A DNA stretch of 64,000 bases from Dipylidium caninum. Its lineage: Eukaryota > Platyhelminthes > Cestoda > Cyclophyllidea > Dipylidiidae. Position numbers and translations under genes: made by a program. The notes below the pieces were generated by a model that saw nothing but the letters and a program-made list of their open reading frames with translations, did no database searches and was not told where the DNA came from. Positions 47,245 through 57,717 of the stretch are shown one piece after another (position 1 is the first letter of the stretch; every line of letters starts with the position of its first letter). The stretch is taken from NCBI GenBank assembly GCA_017562135.1, contig QEYB01001436.1, forward strand, positions 1 through 64,000. The letters are read 5' to 3'.

Positions 47245-47298
47245 TATTCGTATTCGTATTCGTATTCGTATTCGTATTCGTATTCGTATTCGCATTCG
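47245..47298 (+). repeat. Expanded TATTCG hexamer run, unit 3
   Basis: Eight TATTCG copies followed by CATTCG, compared with four in unit 1 (43272-43295). It lies between U5 and U6, so it lengthens the shared upstream region of this unit. Confidence 0.95.
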
Positions 47299-47642
47299 TA
47301 GACGTAGACGCAGACGTAGACGAAGGTGGAGGTGGAGGTGCAGGTGCAGGTGGTGGTGCAGGTGGAGTTGGTGTTGGCCGTGGGGGCCATAGCGTTTTTT
47401 GGTTGGCGGCGTGTACAGGTGAGCATACTACTGACAAGACAGCGCACACGGTGGCCTCGCGAGGGTAGGAAGGGGCATGTGTGATGCATTGGAGGCAGGT
47501 GTTTGCGGCGCGAAGGCGGCCTGTCCTCGTGTGGACTCGGCGGCGCACAGTTGCCTGGGTGTCTTGCAGGCGGAATGGCAGCAGAAGCCGTGAGGGGCCT
47601 ATGAAGAAGGAGTGATGGGAGAAGGCGCCTTATAGTGCAACC

Positions 47643-47658
47643 GTATCTCCTCGGAGGT

Positions 47659-47698
<40 letters not shown>

Positions 47699-47747
47699 GG
47701 CCCCTGCGCAAGGATGACACGCAAAATCGTGAAGCGTTCCATATTTT
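47643..47747 (+). ncRNA. U6: U6 spliceosomal snRNA, copy 3
   Basis: Identical to copy 1; spacing from copy 2 is 2010 bp, the largest in the array, partly from the hexamer expansion. Confidence 0.98.
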
Positions 47748-48715
47748 CCGCTCTCCCTCGCCTCATGCCCTGTGCCCCGGGCTCTCTGCTGGGGGCTGGC
47801 TTGTTCGGTCGCTCGGTCGGCCGCAGACTTCACCCTCCTCCTATCTACTTGCGCTCGTGACGCTATTGTGTCGTCCGGGGCGCTGGTCGCCCACCTGCAG
47901 CCCACCCGTGCCCCGAGATAGGTGCGCATTGTGGAGTGCGCACGCCTCTCACTCGGGTGGGGTGTCACGGAACCAACGCTGACGCGTTAAAGGTTCACAA
48001 ATAACTAGCGCGAGTGTGAGGCGAAGGCGAAGGCGAAGGCGAAGGCGAAGGCGGAGGCGGAGGCGGAGGCGAAGGCTGGACTAGGGATAGCGTAGAGGCA
48101 GATGGGGAGATGAGGCTCAAGTCGTAGGCGGGAGCCATAGCCACGCAATCACTACGTTGCTCCGGCTCCGCCCCCGCTAAGTAGAGAAGGTGGACGAGCT
48201 GGACAACGATGTGGAATTGAGAAAGAATGCGTTTTGTCGCACCGCCCAGGCCATAATGGAGGGGCGAGTGAGTGAGTGAGTGAGTGAGTGAGTGAGTGAG
48301 TGAGTGAGTGCGAGTGGCTCAAGCTTTGCCCCACTCGGTAGATGGGGTGGCCGAGGCGTGAGACCACGTCAAAGTAATTGGGGCGGGGCTAGAGCCAGCG
48401 CCAGCGCCAGCGCCAGTGCCAGCTCTTGCACGCTAAGTGCGGCAATATGGGTAGGTGTAGAGGTAAGGGTGAAGGTAAGGGAAGGAGTGGTGGCTGGCAG
48501 GCGGGTGGGCAGGCAGGGAGACCGACGAGGGCAGCAACCAAATGCACGCATACGCGCAGGCTGCCGCGTGCCACACCTGCTTCTACGCGTAGAGCGCTCA
48601 CACCCGCGGGCGGCAGGGCAGCGGGACACTACTGCGACTCCCTTCCCTACCACCCCGAGGCCGAGGAGCACCCTCCTCTCTCCTCCCTCCCTCCCTAAAA
48701 AGCACTACATTCACT

Positions 48716-48848
48716 CTCAACGCCCCAACAGCCGAAGCCGGCGGGGCAGGTCAAAAATGCGTCTATAGACTCATTGTGCTGCACCTCCACACGGAAATCT
48801 TTAGTAAAAGGCGAAAGATTTGTCCGCAAGTGAGGAGATGCCAGAGTG
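48716..48848 (-). ncRNA. U5: U5 spliceosomal snRNA, copy 4
   Basis: Intact. Immediately upstream of its start it has GGGCGCC (+ strand) where copies 1-3 have GAGCGCC, a variant shared with copies 5 and 6. Confidence 0.95.
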
Positions 48849-49640
48849 GGCGCCACCCGCCCTCTCTTCCCGCCACTCTCTCACTCTCCCCTTGACGCCT
48901 CTCAATCGCGTGCACACACTGCCACGTCTTGTGACAACGCGCTCACCACTCACGCATTGCCAAGCGTCGAGTGGCAGCACTAACGCTGCTCTACCCACTT
49001 TCGCGGTGTCTACACCTCTCAATTACCAGACTGTCTGACAAGGTTTGGTGCGGTCATTTCAGTAGCATGTGGCCTAACAACCGCCCGGTCACCGGTGCCA
49101 CATCGCCTGTGTCACATGCCCACGGGGCAACACCGGGTGCATCGCGTGCTCCGCGTACTCCGCGGACAGAGAGGTGCCCCGCGAAACTCGCGAAACTCGC
49201 GAACCTCGCATCCTCTCTAGCGCTACGTTACGGCGATAAGTCGGGAGAAGGTCGATGGCGTATTCGTATTCGTATTCGTATTCGCATTCGCATTCGTAGA
49301 CGTAGACGCAGACGTAGACGAAGGTGGAGGTGGAGGTGCAGGTGCAGGTGGTGGTGCAGGTGGAGTTGGTGTTGGCCGTAGGGGGCCATAGCGTTTTTTG
49401 GTTGGCGGCGTGTACAGGTGAGCATACTACTGACAAGACAGCGCACACGGTGGCCTCGCGAGGGTAGGAAGGGGCATGTGTGATGCATTGGAGGCAGGTG
49501 TTGCGGCGCGAAGGCGGCCTGTCCTCGTGTGGACTCGGCGGCGCACAGTTGCCTGGGTGTCTTGCAGGCGGAATGGCAGCAGAAGCCGTGAGGGGCCTAT
49601 GAAGAAGGAGTGATGGGAGAAGGCGCCTTATAGTGCAACC

Positions 49641-49656
49641 GTATCTCCTCGGAGGT

Positions 49657-49696
<40 letters not shown>

Positions 49697-49745
49697 GGCC
49701 CCTGCGCAAGGATGACACGCAAAATCGTGAAGCGTTCCATATTTT
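49641..49745 (+). ncRNA. U6: U6 spliceosomal snRNA, copy 4
   Basis: Identical to copy 1; spacing from copy 3 is 1998 bp. Confidence 0.98.
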
Positions 49746-50719
49746 CCGCTCTCCCTCGCCTCATGCCCTGTGCCCCGGGCTCTCTGCTGGGTGGCTGGCT
49801 TGTTCGGTCGCTCGGTCGGCCGCAGACTTCACCCTCCTCCTATCTACTTGCGCTCGTGACGCTATTGTGTCGTCCGGGGCGCTGGTCGCCCACCTGCAGC
49901 CCACCCGTGCCCCGAGATAGGTGCGCATTGTGGAGTGCGCACGCCTCTCACTCGGGTGGGGTGTCACGGAACCAACGCTGACGCGTTAAAGGTTCACAAA
50001 TAACTAGCGCGAGTGTGAGGGCGGGCGAAGGCGAAAGGCGAAGGCGAAGGCGGAGGCGGAGGCGAAGGCTGGACTAGGGATAGCGTAGAGGCAGATGGGG
50101 AGATGAGGCTCAAGTCGTAGGCGGGAGCCATAGCCACGCAATCACTACGTTGCTCCGGCTCCGCCCCCGCTAAGTAGAGAAGGTGGACGAGCTGGACAAC
50201 GATGTGGAATTGAGAAAGAATGCGTTTTGTCGCACCGCCCAGGCCATAATGGAGGGGCGAGTGAGTGAGTGAGTGAGTGAGTGAGTGAGTGAGTGCGAGT
50301 GGCTCAAGCTTTGCCCCACTCGGTAGATGGGGTGGCCGAGGCGTGAGACCACGTCAAAGTAATTGGGGCGGGGCTAGAGCCAGCGCCAGCGCCAGCGCCA
50401 GCGCCAGTGCCAGCTCTTGCACGCTAAGTGCGGCAAATGGGTAGGTGTAGAGGTAAGGGTGAAGGTAAGGGAAGGAGTGGTGGCTGGCAGGCGGATAGGC
50501 AGGCGGGTGGGCAGGCAGGGAACCGACGAGGGCAGCAACCACATGCACGCATACGCGCAGGCTGCCGCGTGCCACACCTGCTTCTACGCGTAGAGCGCTC
50601 ACACCCGCGGGCGGCAGGGCAGCGGGACACTACTGCGACTCCCTTCCCTACCACCCCGAGGCCGAGGAGCACCCTCCTCTCCCTCCCTCCCTCCCTCCCT
50701 AAAAAGCACTACATTCACT

Positions 50720-50851
50720 CTCAACGCCCCAACAGCCGAAGCCGGCGGGCAGGTCAAAAATGCGTCTATAGACTCATTGTGCTGCACCTCCACACGGAAA
50801 TCTTTAGTAAAAGGCGAAAGATTTGTCCGCAAGTGAGGAGATGCCAGAGTG
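50720..50851 (-). ncRNA. U5: U5 spliceosomal snRNA, copy 5
   Basis: 132 nt: one G/C is missing in the 3' hairpin (GGCGGGCAGG on the + strand rather than GGCGGGGCAGG). Loop I and the Sm site are unchanged, so it may still function. Confidence 0.93.
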
Positions 50852-51635
50852 GGCGCCACCCGCCCTCTCTTCCCGCCACTCTCTCACTCTCCCCTTGACG
50901 CCTCTCAATCGCGTGCACACACTGCCACGTCTTGTGACAACGCGCTCACCACTCACGCATTGCCAAGCGTCGAGTGGCAGCACTAACGCTGCTCTACCCA
51001 CTTTCGCGGTGTCTACACCTCTCAATTACCAGACTGTCTGACAAGGTTGGTGCGGTCATTTCAGTAGCATGTGGCCTAACAACCGCCCGGTCACCGGTGC
51101 CACATCGCCTGTGTCACATGCCCACGGGGCAACACCGGGTGCATCGCGTGCTCCGCGTACTCCGCGGACAGAGAGGTGCCCCGCGAAACTCGCGAAACTC
51201 GCGAACCTCGCATCCTCTCTAGCGCTACGTTACGGCGATAAGTCGGGAGAAGGTCGATGGCGTATTCGTATTCGTATTCGTATTCGCATTCGTAGACGTA
51301 GACGCAGACGTAGACGAAGGTGGAGGTGGAGGTGCAGGTGCAGGTGGTGGTGCAGGTGGAGTTGGTGTTGGCCGTAGGGGGCCATAGCGTTTTTGGTTGG
51401 CGGCGTGTACAGGTGAGCATACTACTGACAAGACAGCGCACACGGTGGCCTCGCGAGGGTAGGAAGGGGCATGTGTGATGCATTGGAGGCAGGTGTTGCG
51501 GCGCGAAGGCGGCCTGTCCTCGTGTGGACTCGGCGGCGCACAGTTGCCTGGGTGTCTTGCAGGCGGAATGGCAGCAGAAGCCGTGAGGGGCCTATGAAGA
51601 AGGAGTGATGGGAGAAGGCGCCTTATAGTGCAACC

Positions 51636-51651
51636 GTATCTCCTCGGAGGT

Positions 51652-51691
<40 letters not shown>

Positions 51692-51740
51692 GGCCCCTGC
51701 GCAAGGATGACACGCAAAATCGTGAAGCGTTCCATATTTT
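51636..51740 (+). ncRNA. U6: U6 spliceosomal snRNA, copy 5
   Basis: Identical to copy 1; spacing from copy 4 is 1995 bp. Confidence 0.98.
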
Positions 51741-52697
51741 CCGCTCTCCCTCGCCTCATGCCCTGTGCCCCGGGCTCTCTGCTGGTGGCTGGCTTGTTCG
51801 GTCGCTCGGTCGGCCGCAGACTTCACCCTCCTCCTATCTACTTGCGCTCGTGACGCTATTGTGTCGTCCGGGGCGCTGGTCGCCCACCTGCAGCCCACCC
51901 GTGCCCCGAGATAGGTGCGCATTGTGGAGTGCGCACGCCTCTCACTCGGGTGGGGTGTCACGGAACCAACGCTGACGCGTTAAAGGTTCACAAATAACTA
52001 GCGCGAGTGTGAGGGCGAAGGCGAAGGCGGAGGCGGAGGCGAAGGCTGGACTAGGGATAGCGTAGAGGCAGATGGGGAGATAAGGCTCAAGTCGTAGGCG
52101 GGAGCCATAGCCACGCAATCACTACGTTGCTCCGGCTCCGCCCCCGCTAAGTAGAGAAGGTGGACGAGCTGGACAACGATGTGGAATTGAGAAAGAATGC
52201 GTTTTGTCGCACCGCCCAGGCCATAATGGAGGGGCGAGTGAGTGAGTGAGTGAGTGAGTGAGTGAGTGAGTGCGAGTGGCTCAAGCTTTGCCCCACTCGG
52301 TAGATGGGGTGGCCGAGGCGTGAGACCACGTCAAAGTAATTGGGGCGGGGCTAGAGCCAGCGCCAGCGCCAGCGCCAGCGCCAGTGCCAGCTCTTGCACG
52401 CTAAGTGCGGCAAATGGGTAGGTGTAGAGGTAAGGGTGAAGGTAAGGGAAGGAGTGGTGGCTGGCAGGCGGATAGGCAGGCGGGTGGGCAGGCAGGGAAA
52501 CCGACGAGGGCAGCAACCAACATGCACGCATACGCGCAGGCTGCCGCGTGCCACACCTGCTTCTACGCGTAGAGCGCTCACACCCGCGGGCGGCAGGGCA
52601 GCGGGACACTACTGCGACTCCCTTCCTACCACCCCGAGGCCGAGGAGCACCCTCCTCTCCCTCCCTCCCTCCCTCCCTAAAAAGCACTACATTCACT

Positions 52698-52830
52698 CTC
52701 AACGCCCCAACAGCCGAAGCCGGCGGGGCAGGTCAAAAATGCGTCTATAGACTCATTGTGCTGCACCTCCACACGGAAATCTTTAGTAAAAGGCGAAAGA
52801 TTTGTCCGCAAGTGAGGAGATGCCAGAGTG
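52698..52830 (-). ncRNA. U5: U5 spliceosomal snRNA, copy 6
   Basis: Intact, with the GGGCGCC upstream variant of copies 4 and 5. Confidence 0.95.
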
Positions 52831-53614
52831 GGCGCCACCCGCCCTCTCTTCCCGCCACTCTCTCACTCTCCCCTTGACGCCTCTCAATCGCGTGCACACA
52901 CTGCCACGTCTTGTGACAACGCGCTCACCACTCACGCATTGCCAAGCGTCGAGTGGCAGCACTAACGCTGCTCTACCCACTTTCGCGGTGTCTACACCTC
53001 TCAATTACCAGACTGTCTGACAAGGTTGGTGCGGTCATTTCAGTAGCATGTGGCCTAACAACCGCCCGGTCACCGGTGCCACATCGCCTGTGTCACATGC
53101 CCACGGGGCAACACCGGGTGCATCGCGTGCTCCGCGTACTCCGCGGACAGAGAGGTGCCCCGCGAAACTCGCGAAACTCGCGAACCTCGCATCCTCTCTA
53201 GCGCTACGTTACGGCGATAAGTCGGGAGAAGGTCGATGGCGTATTCGTATTCGTATTCGTATTCGCATTCGTAGACGTAGACGCAGACGTAGACGAAGGT
53301 GGAGGTGGAGGTGCAGGTGCAGGTGGTGGTGCAGGTGGAGTTGGTGTTGGCCGTAGGGGGCCATAGCGTTTTTGGTTGGCGGCGTGTACAGGTGAGCATA
53401 CTACTGACAAGACAGCGCACACGGTGGCCTCGCGAGGGTAGGAAGGGGCATGTGTGATGCATTGGAGGCAGGTGTTGCGGCGCGAAGGCGGCCTGTCCTC
53501 GTGTGGACTCGGCGGCGCACAGTTGCCTGGGTGTCTTGCAGGCGGAATGGCAGCAGAAGCCGTGAGGGGCCTATGAAGAAGGAGTGATGGGAGAAGGCGC
53601 CTTATAGTGCAACC

Positions 53615-53630
53615 GTATCTCCTCGGAGGT

Positions 53631-53670
<40 letters not shown>

Positions 53671-53719
53671 GGCCCCTGCGCAAGGATGACACGCAAAATC
53701 GTGAAGCGTTCCATATTTT
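53615..53719 (+). ncRNA. U6: U6 spliceosomal snRNA, copy 6
   Basis: Identical to copy 1; spacing from copy 5 is 1979 bp. It is the last U6 of the array. Confidence 0.98.
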
Positions 53720-54667
53720 CCGCTCTCCCTCGCCTCATGCCCTGTGCCCCGGGCTCTCTGCTGGTGGCTGGCTTGTTCGGTTCGCTCGGTCGGCCGCAGA
53801 CTTCACCCTCCTCCTATCTACTTGCGCTCGTGACGCTATTGTGTCGTCCGGGGCGCTGGTCGCCCACCTGCAGCCCACCCGTGCCCCGAGATAGGTGCGC
53901 ATTGTGGAGTGCGCACGCCTCTCACTCGGGTGGGGTGTCACGGAACCAACGCTGACGCGTTAAAGGTTCACAAATAACTAGCGCGAGTGTGAGGGCGAAG
54001 GCGAAGGCGGAGGCGGAGGCGAAGGCTGGACTAGGGATAGCGTAGAGGCAGATGGGGAGATAAGGCTCAAGTCGTAGGCGGGAGCCATAGCCACGCAATC
54101 ACTACGTTGCTCCGGCTCCGCCCCCGCTAAGTAGAGAAGGTGGACGAGCTGGACAACGATGTGGAATTGAGAAAGAATGCGTTTTGTCGCACCGCCCAGG
54201 CCATAATGGAGGGGCGAGTGAGTGAGTGAGTGAGTGAGTGAGTGAGTGAGTGAGTGCGAGTGGCTCAAGCTTTGCCCCACTCGGTAGATGGGGTGGCCGA
54301 GGCGTGAGACCACGTCAAAGTAATTGGGGCGGGGCTAGAGCCAGCGCCAGCGCCAGCGCCAGTGCCAGCTCTTGCACGCTAAGTGCGGCAAATGGGTAGG
54401 TGTAGAGGTAAGGGTGAAGGTAAGGGAAGGAGTGGTGGCTGGCAGGCAGGCAGGCGGGTGGGCAGGCAGGGAGACCGACGAGGGCAGCAACCAAATGCAC
54501 GCATACGCGCAGGCTGCCGCGTGCCACACCTGCTTCTACGCGTAGAGCGCTCACACCCGCGGGCGGCAGGGCAGCGGGACACTACTGCGACTCCCTTCCC
54601 TACCACCCGAGGCCGAGGAGCACCCTCCTCTCCCTCCCTCCCCTCCCTAAAAAGCACTACATTCACT

Positions 54668-54716
54668 CTCAACGCCCCAACAGCCGAAGCCGGCGGGCAG
54701 ATCAAAAATTCTTCTT
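54668..54716 (-). pseudogene. U5: Truncated seventh U5 gene at the right array edge
   Basis: Only the 3' hairpin and the Sm-like AATTTTTGAT remain. Loop I and the 5' part are replaced by unrelated AT-rich DNA. It carries the same missing G in the 3' hairpin as copy 5. It cannot act as a U5 RNA. Confidence 0.9.
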
Positions 54717-55098
54717 TTCATTGCGCTGATAAAATCTGTATTTCGTTGGGTTTTGGATATCCATCTTTATCTGTAATTGGCTCGCCAATTTAATTTCCCA
54801 TGCAAGATATTTCTTTGGCGTTGATTCTTTTGCGCGTGTCTCTAAATTTGTCTTTTTACATATATAATCGCTCTTTTGAAAATTAATTTTTTAATTGCGT
54901 CTTTGAACGTTTTATTCTCTCGCTACGCCGATTTTCGCATTCTTTTATGGACCTTTTTTCATCTGGCCCTTATTGTTGATATTTTGCTCTTTCTCCCCCT
55001 TTTTCTCATTTAAAATAATAAAAATATATGTCCTGCGTCTTTAATTTTTTGTGTAGGGTATCCTATTTTCTTTCCTAGCCCATTTGCACATTTGCGGT
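54717..55098. other. AT-rich spacer and 5' region of PGAM5
   Basis: Strong T-rich composition with no repeat unit sequence. It should contain the PGAM5 promoter and 5' UTR; no specific element is identified. Confidence 0.5.
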
Positions 55099-56981
55099 AT
55101 GTCAATCCCAAGTTTTCTCCGGCGTTATTCGCTGTTTCTCTCAGCTTCCGCCGCTGCGTTTTTCACCTTCCCTAGGAATTATTGTAATCCTTATTCTAAT
55201 ATCAATGACATAAAACATACCGTACCGAAGAAACAAAGTTCTTGGAATCACGAATGGGATCTCACCCAAGGTACCTTCTTAGTGCCGCGTATTTATCGCC
55301 TCAAGCCTTCCCTCCGCAATCTTCACTTCAGAATCGTCGTCTTAAACTTATAATCCTAGTGCGTCACGGTCAGTATGATAAAAAAGCCGCTTCACCTCAT
55401 GGTAGGGTTCTCACCGAATTGGGTTGGAAACAGGCGATTGCAACTGGTAGAAGACTATGCGAACTTGGTTACGAGTAGGCCCTCTACTTGACAATTTAAC
55501 GGTTTTCAATTATCCAGCATTGACTGTATAGTGCACTCGAATATGATAAGAGCACAACAGACGACGGCAGCTATTCTCTCGCAACTGGACAATGTCTACC
55601 TGTCTGAGACGGGGATTCTGGAGGTGACAAACAAACCCCCCTCCTTATCTGACCCTGGGATTTTGTTTCGGCCCTCACCACTGGTTTCGAAATGTTGTCC
55701 GCTTCTAGAATCAGCTTTGATGGCCGAAGGGCCTCCACCTGTTGAACCCGAGCCAAGCCCGAGTAAGCCATCCACCAACTTTCATCAATCGTGCTAACTT
55801 TCTAGTTATGAAATCAAGAATCCGCGTTGCTTTTATTATCCCATTAGAAGCAATGAGTTGATTCATGGGTTTCAGTTATTTTCTAACCTTCCCAATATCG
55901 ATAACAAGTTTCATACGACCCCGGTAACATTTTGTCACTGGCAACGTCCACTTTTCCACTTCAAAACGTTAAATTTGTGCTTCTTAATCGAATCCGATCA
56001 TCTTCTGACTCCTGACAGGGCGATCTGGTAGCAGAGAATCCACTATCTCTGGAAAAAGGCTTTTCAGTTTTATCTATGACCAAATTACGAACAGACGAGC
56101 ACGTCGATAGCGAAAGGTAGTGTCCGATTTAGATGACAAGAACTATACCCAGACTCTCATGCTTTTATGCCATCTGCTATCTGTGGCTATCCGATTAGCC
56201 AGAGCCGTGATACACTAATATCATGAAACCTGTTTGTGCCGGTACAAATATTGCCTTCCCATTTTTACAAACAGATCATAAGTTTTAGATATTCCGAACA
56301 ATTGGCTTTTTCTCGCGAGTGTGTAGTAGTCGTAGTGAACCGCGGCCTGCTTTAGTTAAGGTTAAGTTGCTTACTCAACCCCATTTTCGGGAACACGGCA
56401 TAATGACTCGTTGTTATTGCGCAGTTGTGACACGCAGAAAGCGTGAGGATAACCCGTTTCTGCTGGCAACTTTTGCTCCTCAACCTTGCAAAATTGCCGT
56501 ACTCCCTAATCGAAAAAAATTCGGCTCTATAGCGCGTCGGGTCATTCCTTCCGCAGCTTTAAATACTGCAATTTCACGTTAGCTGACTTCTATTCTCTCT
56601 TCAGTCTCAAGAGTGAGATATTTGGAAAGTCTCGGTCCCAAGGAATTGTCCGACCGCATGGAGATGCAAAACCGAGTCAGTTCGAGTTTCCATTACCACA
56701 TCCATCGCCGGCCAATCTCCGTCAACGGCGAGCGAGCGTTGCGAGCCGACCCCCCTGACCGACAATTCTTCGAGGTCGTACTCTTTGTTGGCCACGCTAA
56801 CGTCTTCCGTTATTGGCTTTGTCGTGCTCTTCAACTACCCCCTGAAGCGTGGCTTCGGATTTCCCTACCCCATGGGAGCATAACGGAGTTACTGGTGGAG
56901 GTAACGCCTTCCAAGTGCACAGTGACTGCGCTGCGGGTCGGAGACGATGGCCATATGCCAGTAGAAATTCAGAGTCGATAA
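55099..56981 (+). CDS. PGAM5: PGAM5 mitochondrial serine/threonine protein phosphatase
   Basis: Exons 55099-55270, 55306-55474, 55518-55762 and 56605-56981 total 963 nt, coding 320 residues, close to the usual 290. PGAM5 is a phosphoglycerate-mutase-fold enzyme that dephosphorylates Ser/Thr/His on proteins at mitochondrial membranes. A hydrophobic N-terminus (FLSASAAAFF) suits the membrane anchor, and WNHEWD matches the WDPNWD assembly motif. The catalytic LVRHGQYD has RHG where human PGAM5 has RHS. VHSNMIRAQQTT, EGPPPVEPEPSP, LFVGHANVFRYWLCRALQLP with the second catalytic His, and HGSITELL follow. A stretch of about 30 residues after SETGILE has no counterpart in human PGAM5 and could be an unrecognised intron. 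The first intron is only 35 nt. Confidence 0.92.
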
Positions 56982-57717
56982 TTGAAGGACTTTTATAGAA
57001 GCCTCTTTTCTGTCCCCTTTTGGTCTTGATGTTGATTGAGTGGCTCACCCTCAGGCGCCAATATGATGGGTAAAAAGAAGCCCCAGTCGCGGAATCACTC
57101 CCCTGTTCCGATCTTACGTTCGTGGTTACTCATTTCACAGTTCCGAGTTGTCGCGAAAGCCCAGACTGGTGTAGTTTTTTTACCATGCGACAAGGCACGC
57201 ACACCTCGCTCTCTCGCTACGGATCTTGGCCGCAGCCCTCCCGCGGATTTCGCCACCTTTCTCTGGCATAGGCCGGCCCTTTTATTATTTTTTTGATGTT
57301 GCGTTGGCCAGCGGCTTACAGTGGACAGAGTGGTATGCCCTAACTCCTGAAATACACCCGACACTGGTGAACCATGGGTGAATGCTGCTTCCGAATCCGA
57401 TCGGGGTTTACACAAATGCGGTTCGGGTACGGTTATTACTGCGTCGCCGCGTCAATTTTGGTGATACGGGGTCCTTGGGCGTGCGTCACTCGTTCAATCC
57501 AGAAGAAAAGTGCGAGGCCCGACATCTGAACTAGACCGACGCGATTCCCCTTCGACCTGATTCAGGTCGTCCCAATCCCTCCTTGGCGTTTTAAACCGAC
57601 ACGAACACGGAAAGCCGGAGGTACTTGCCAATAATAAAAGGGGAAACGAACGGCGGCGATGAAGGTCAACGTTTTGCATCATTCAAGTGAGAATGGACGA
57701 TGGCGACGAGTATGAGA
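56982..57717. other. Spacer between PGAM5 and NPLOC4 3' ends
   Basis: The two genes converge here. No further gene is seen; open frames on both strands between 57036 and 57415 overlap and match nothing I recognise. Confidence 0.5.

Larger units (their letters stand above)
42573..54716. repeat. Tandem array of U5/U6 snRNA units, six full copies plus a fragment
   Basis: Direct repeats of about 1.97-2.01 kb. Taking GCTGCCGCGT as the unit start, units begin at 42576, 44561, 46548, 48560, 50561 and 52540, with a fragment from 54513. Each unit holds, in order, a U5 gene (- strand), about 0.78 kb of promoter-side DNA with a TATTCG hexamer run, a U6 gene (+ strand), and a downstream part with GGCGAA, GAGT and GCCAGC microsatellites. 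Copies are near-identical apart from microsatellite length and scattered single-base changes, indicating recent amplification or homogenisation. Unit 1 differs most from the rest. Confidence 0.97.
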
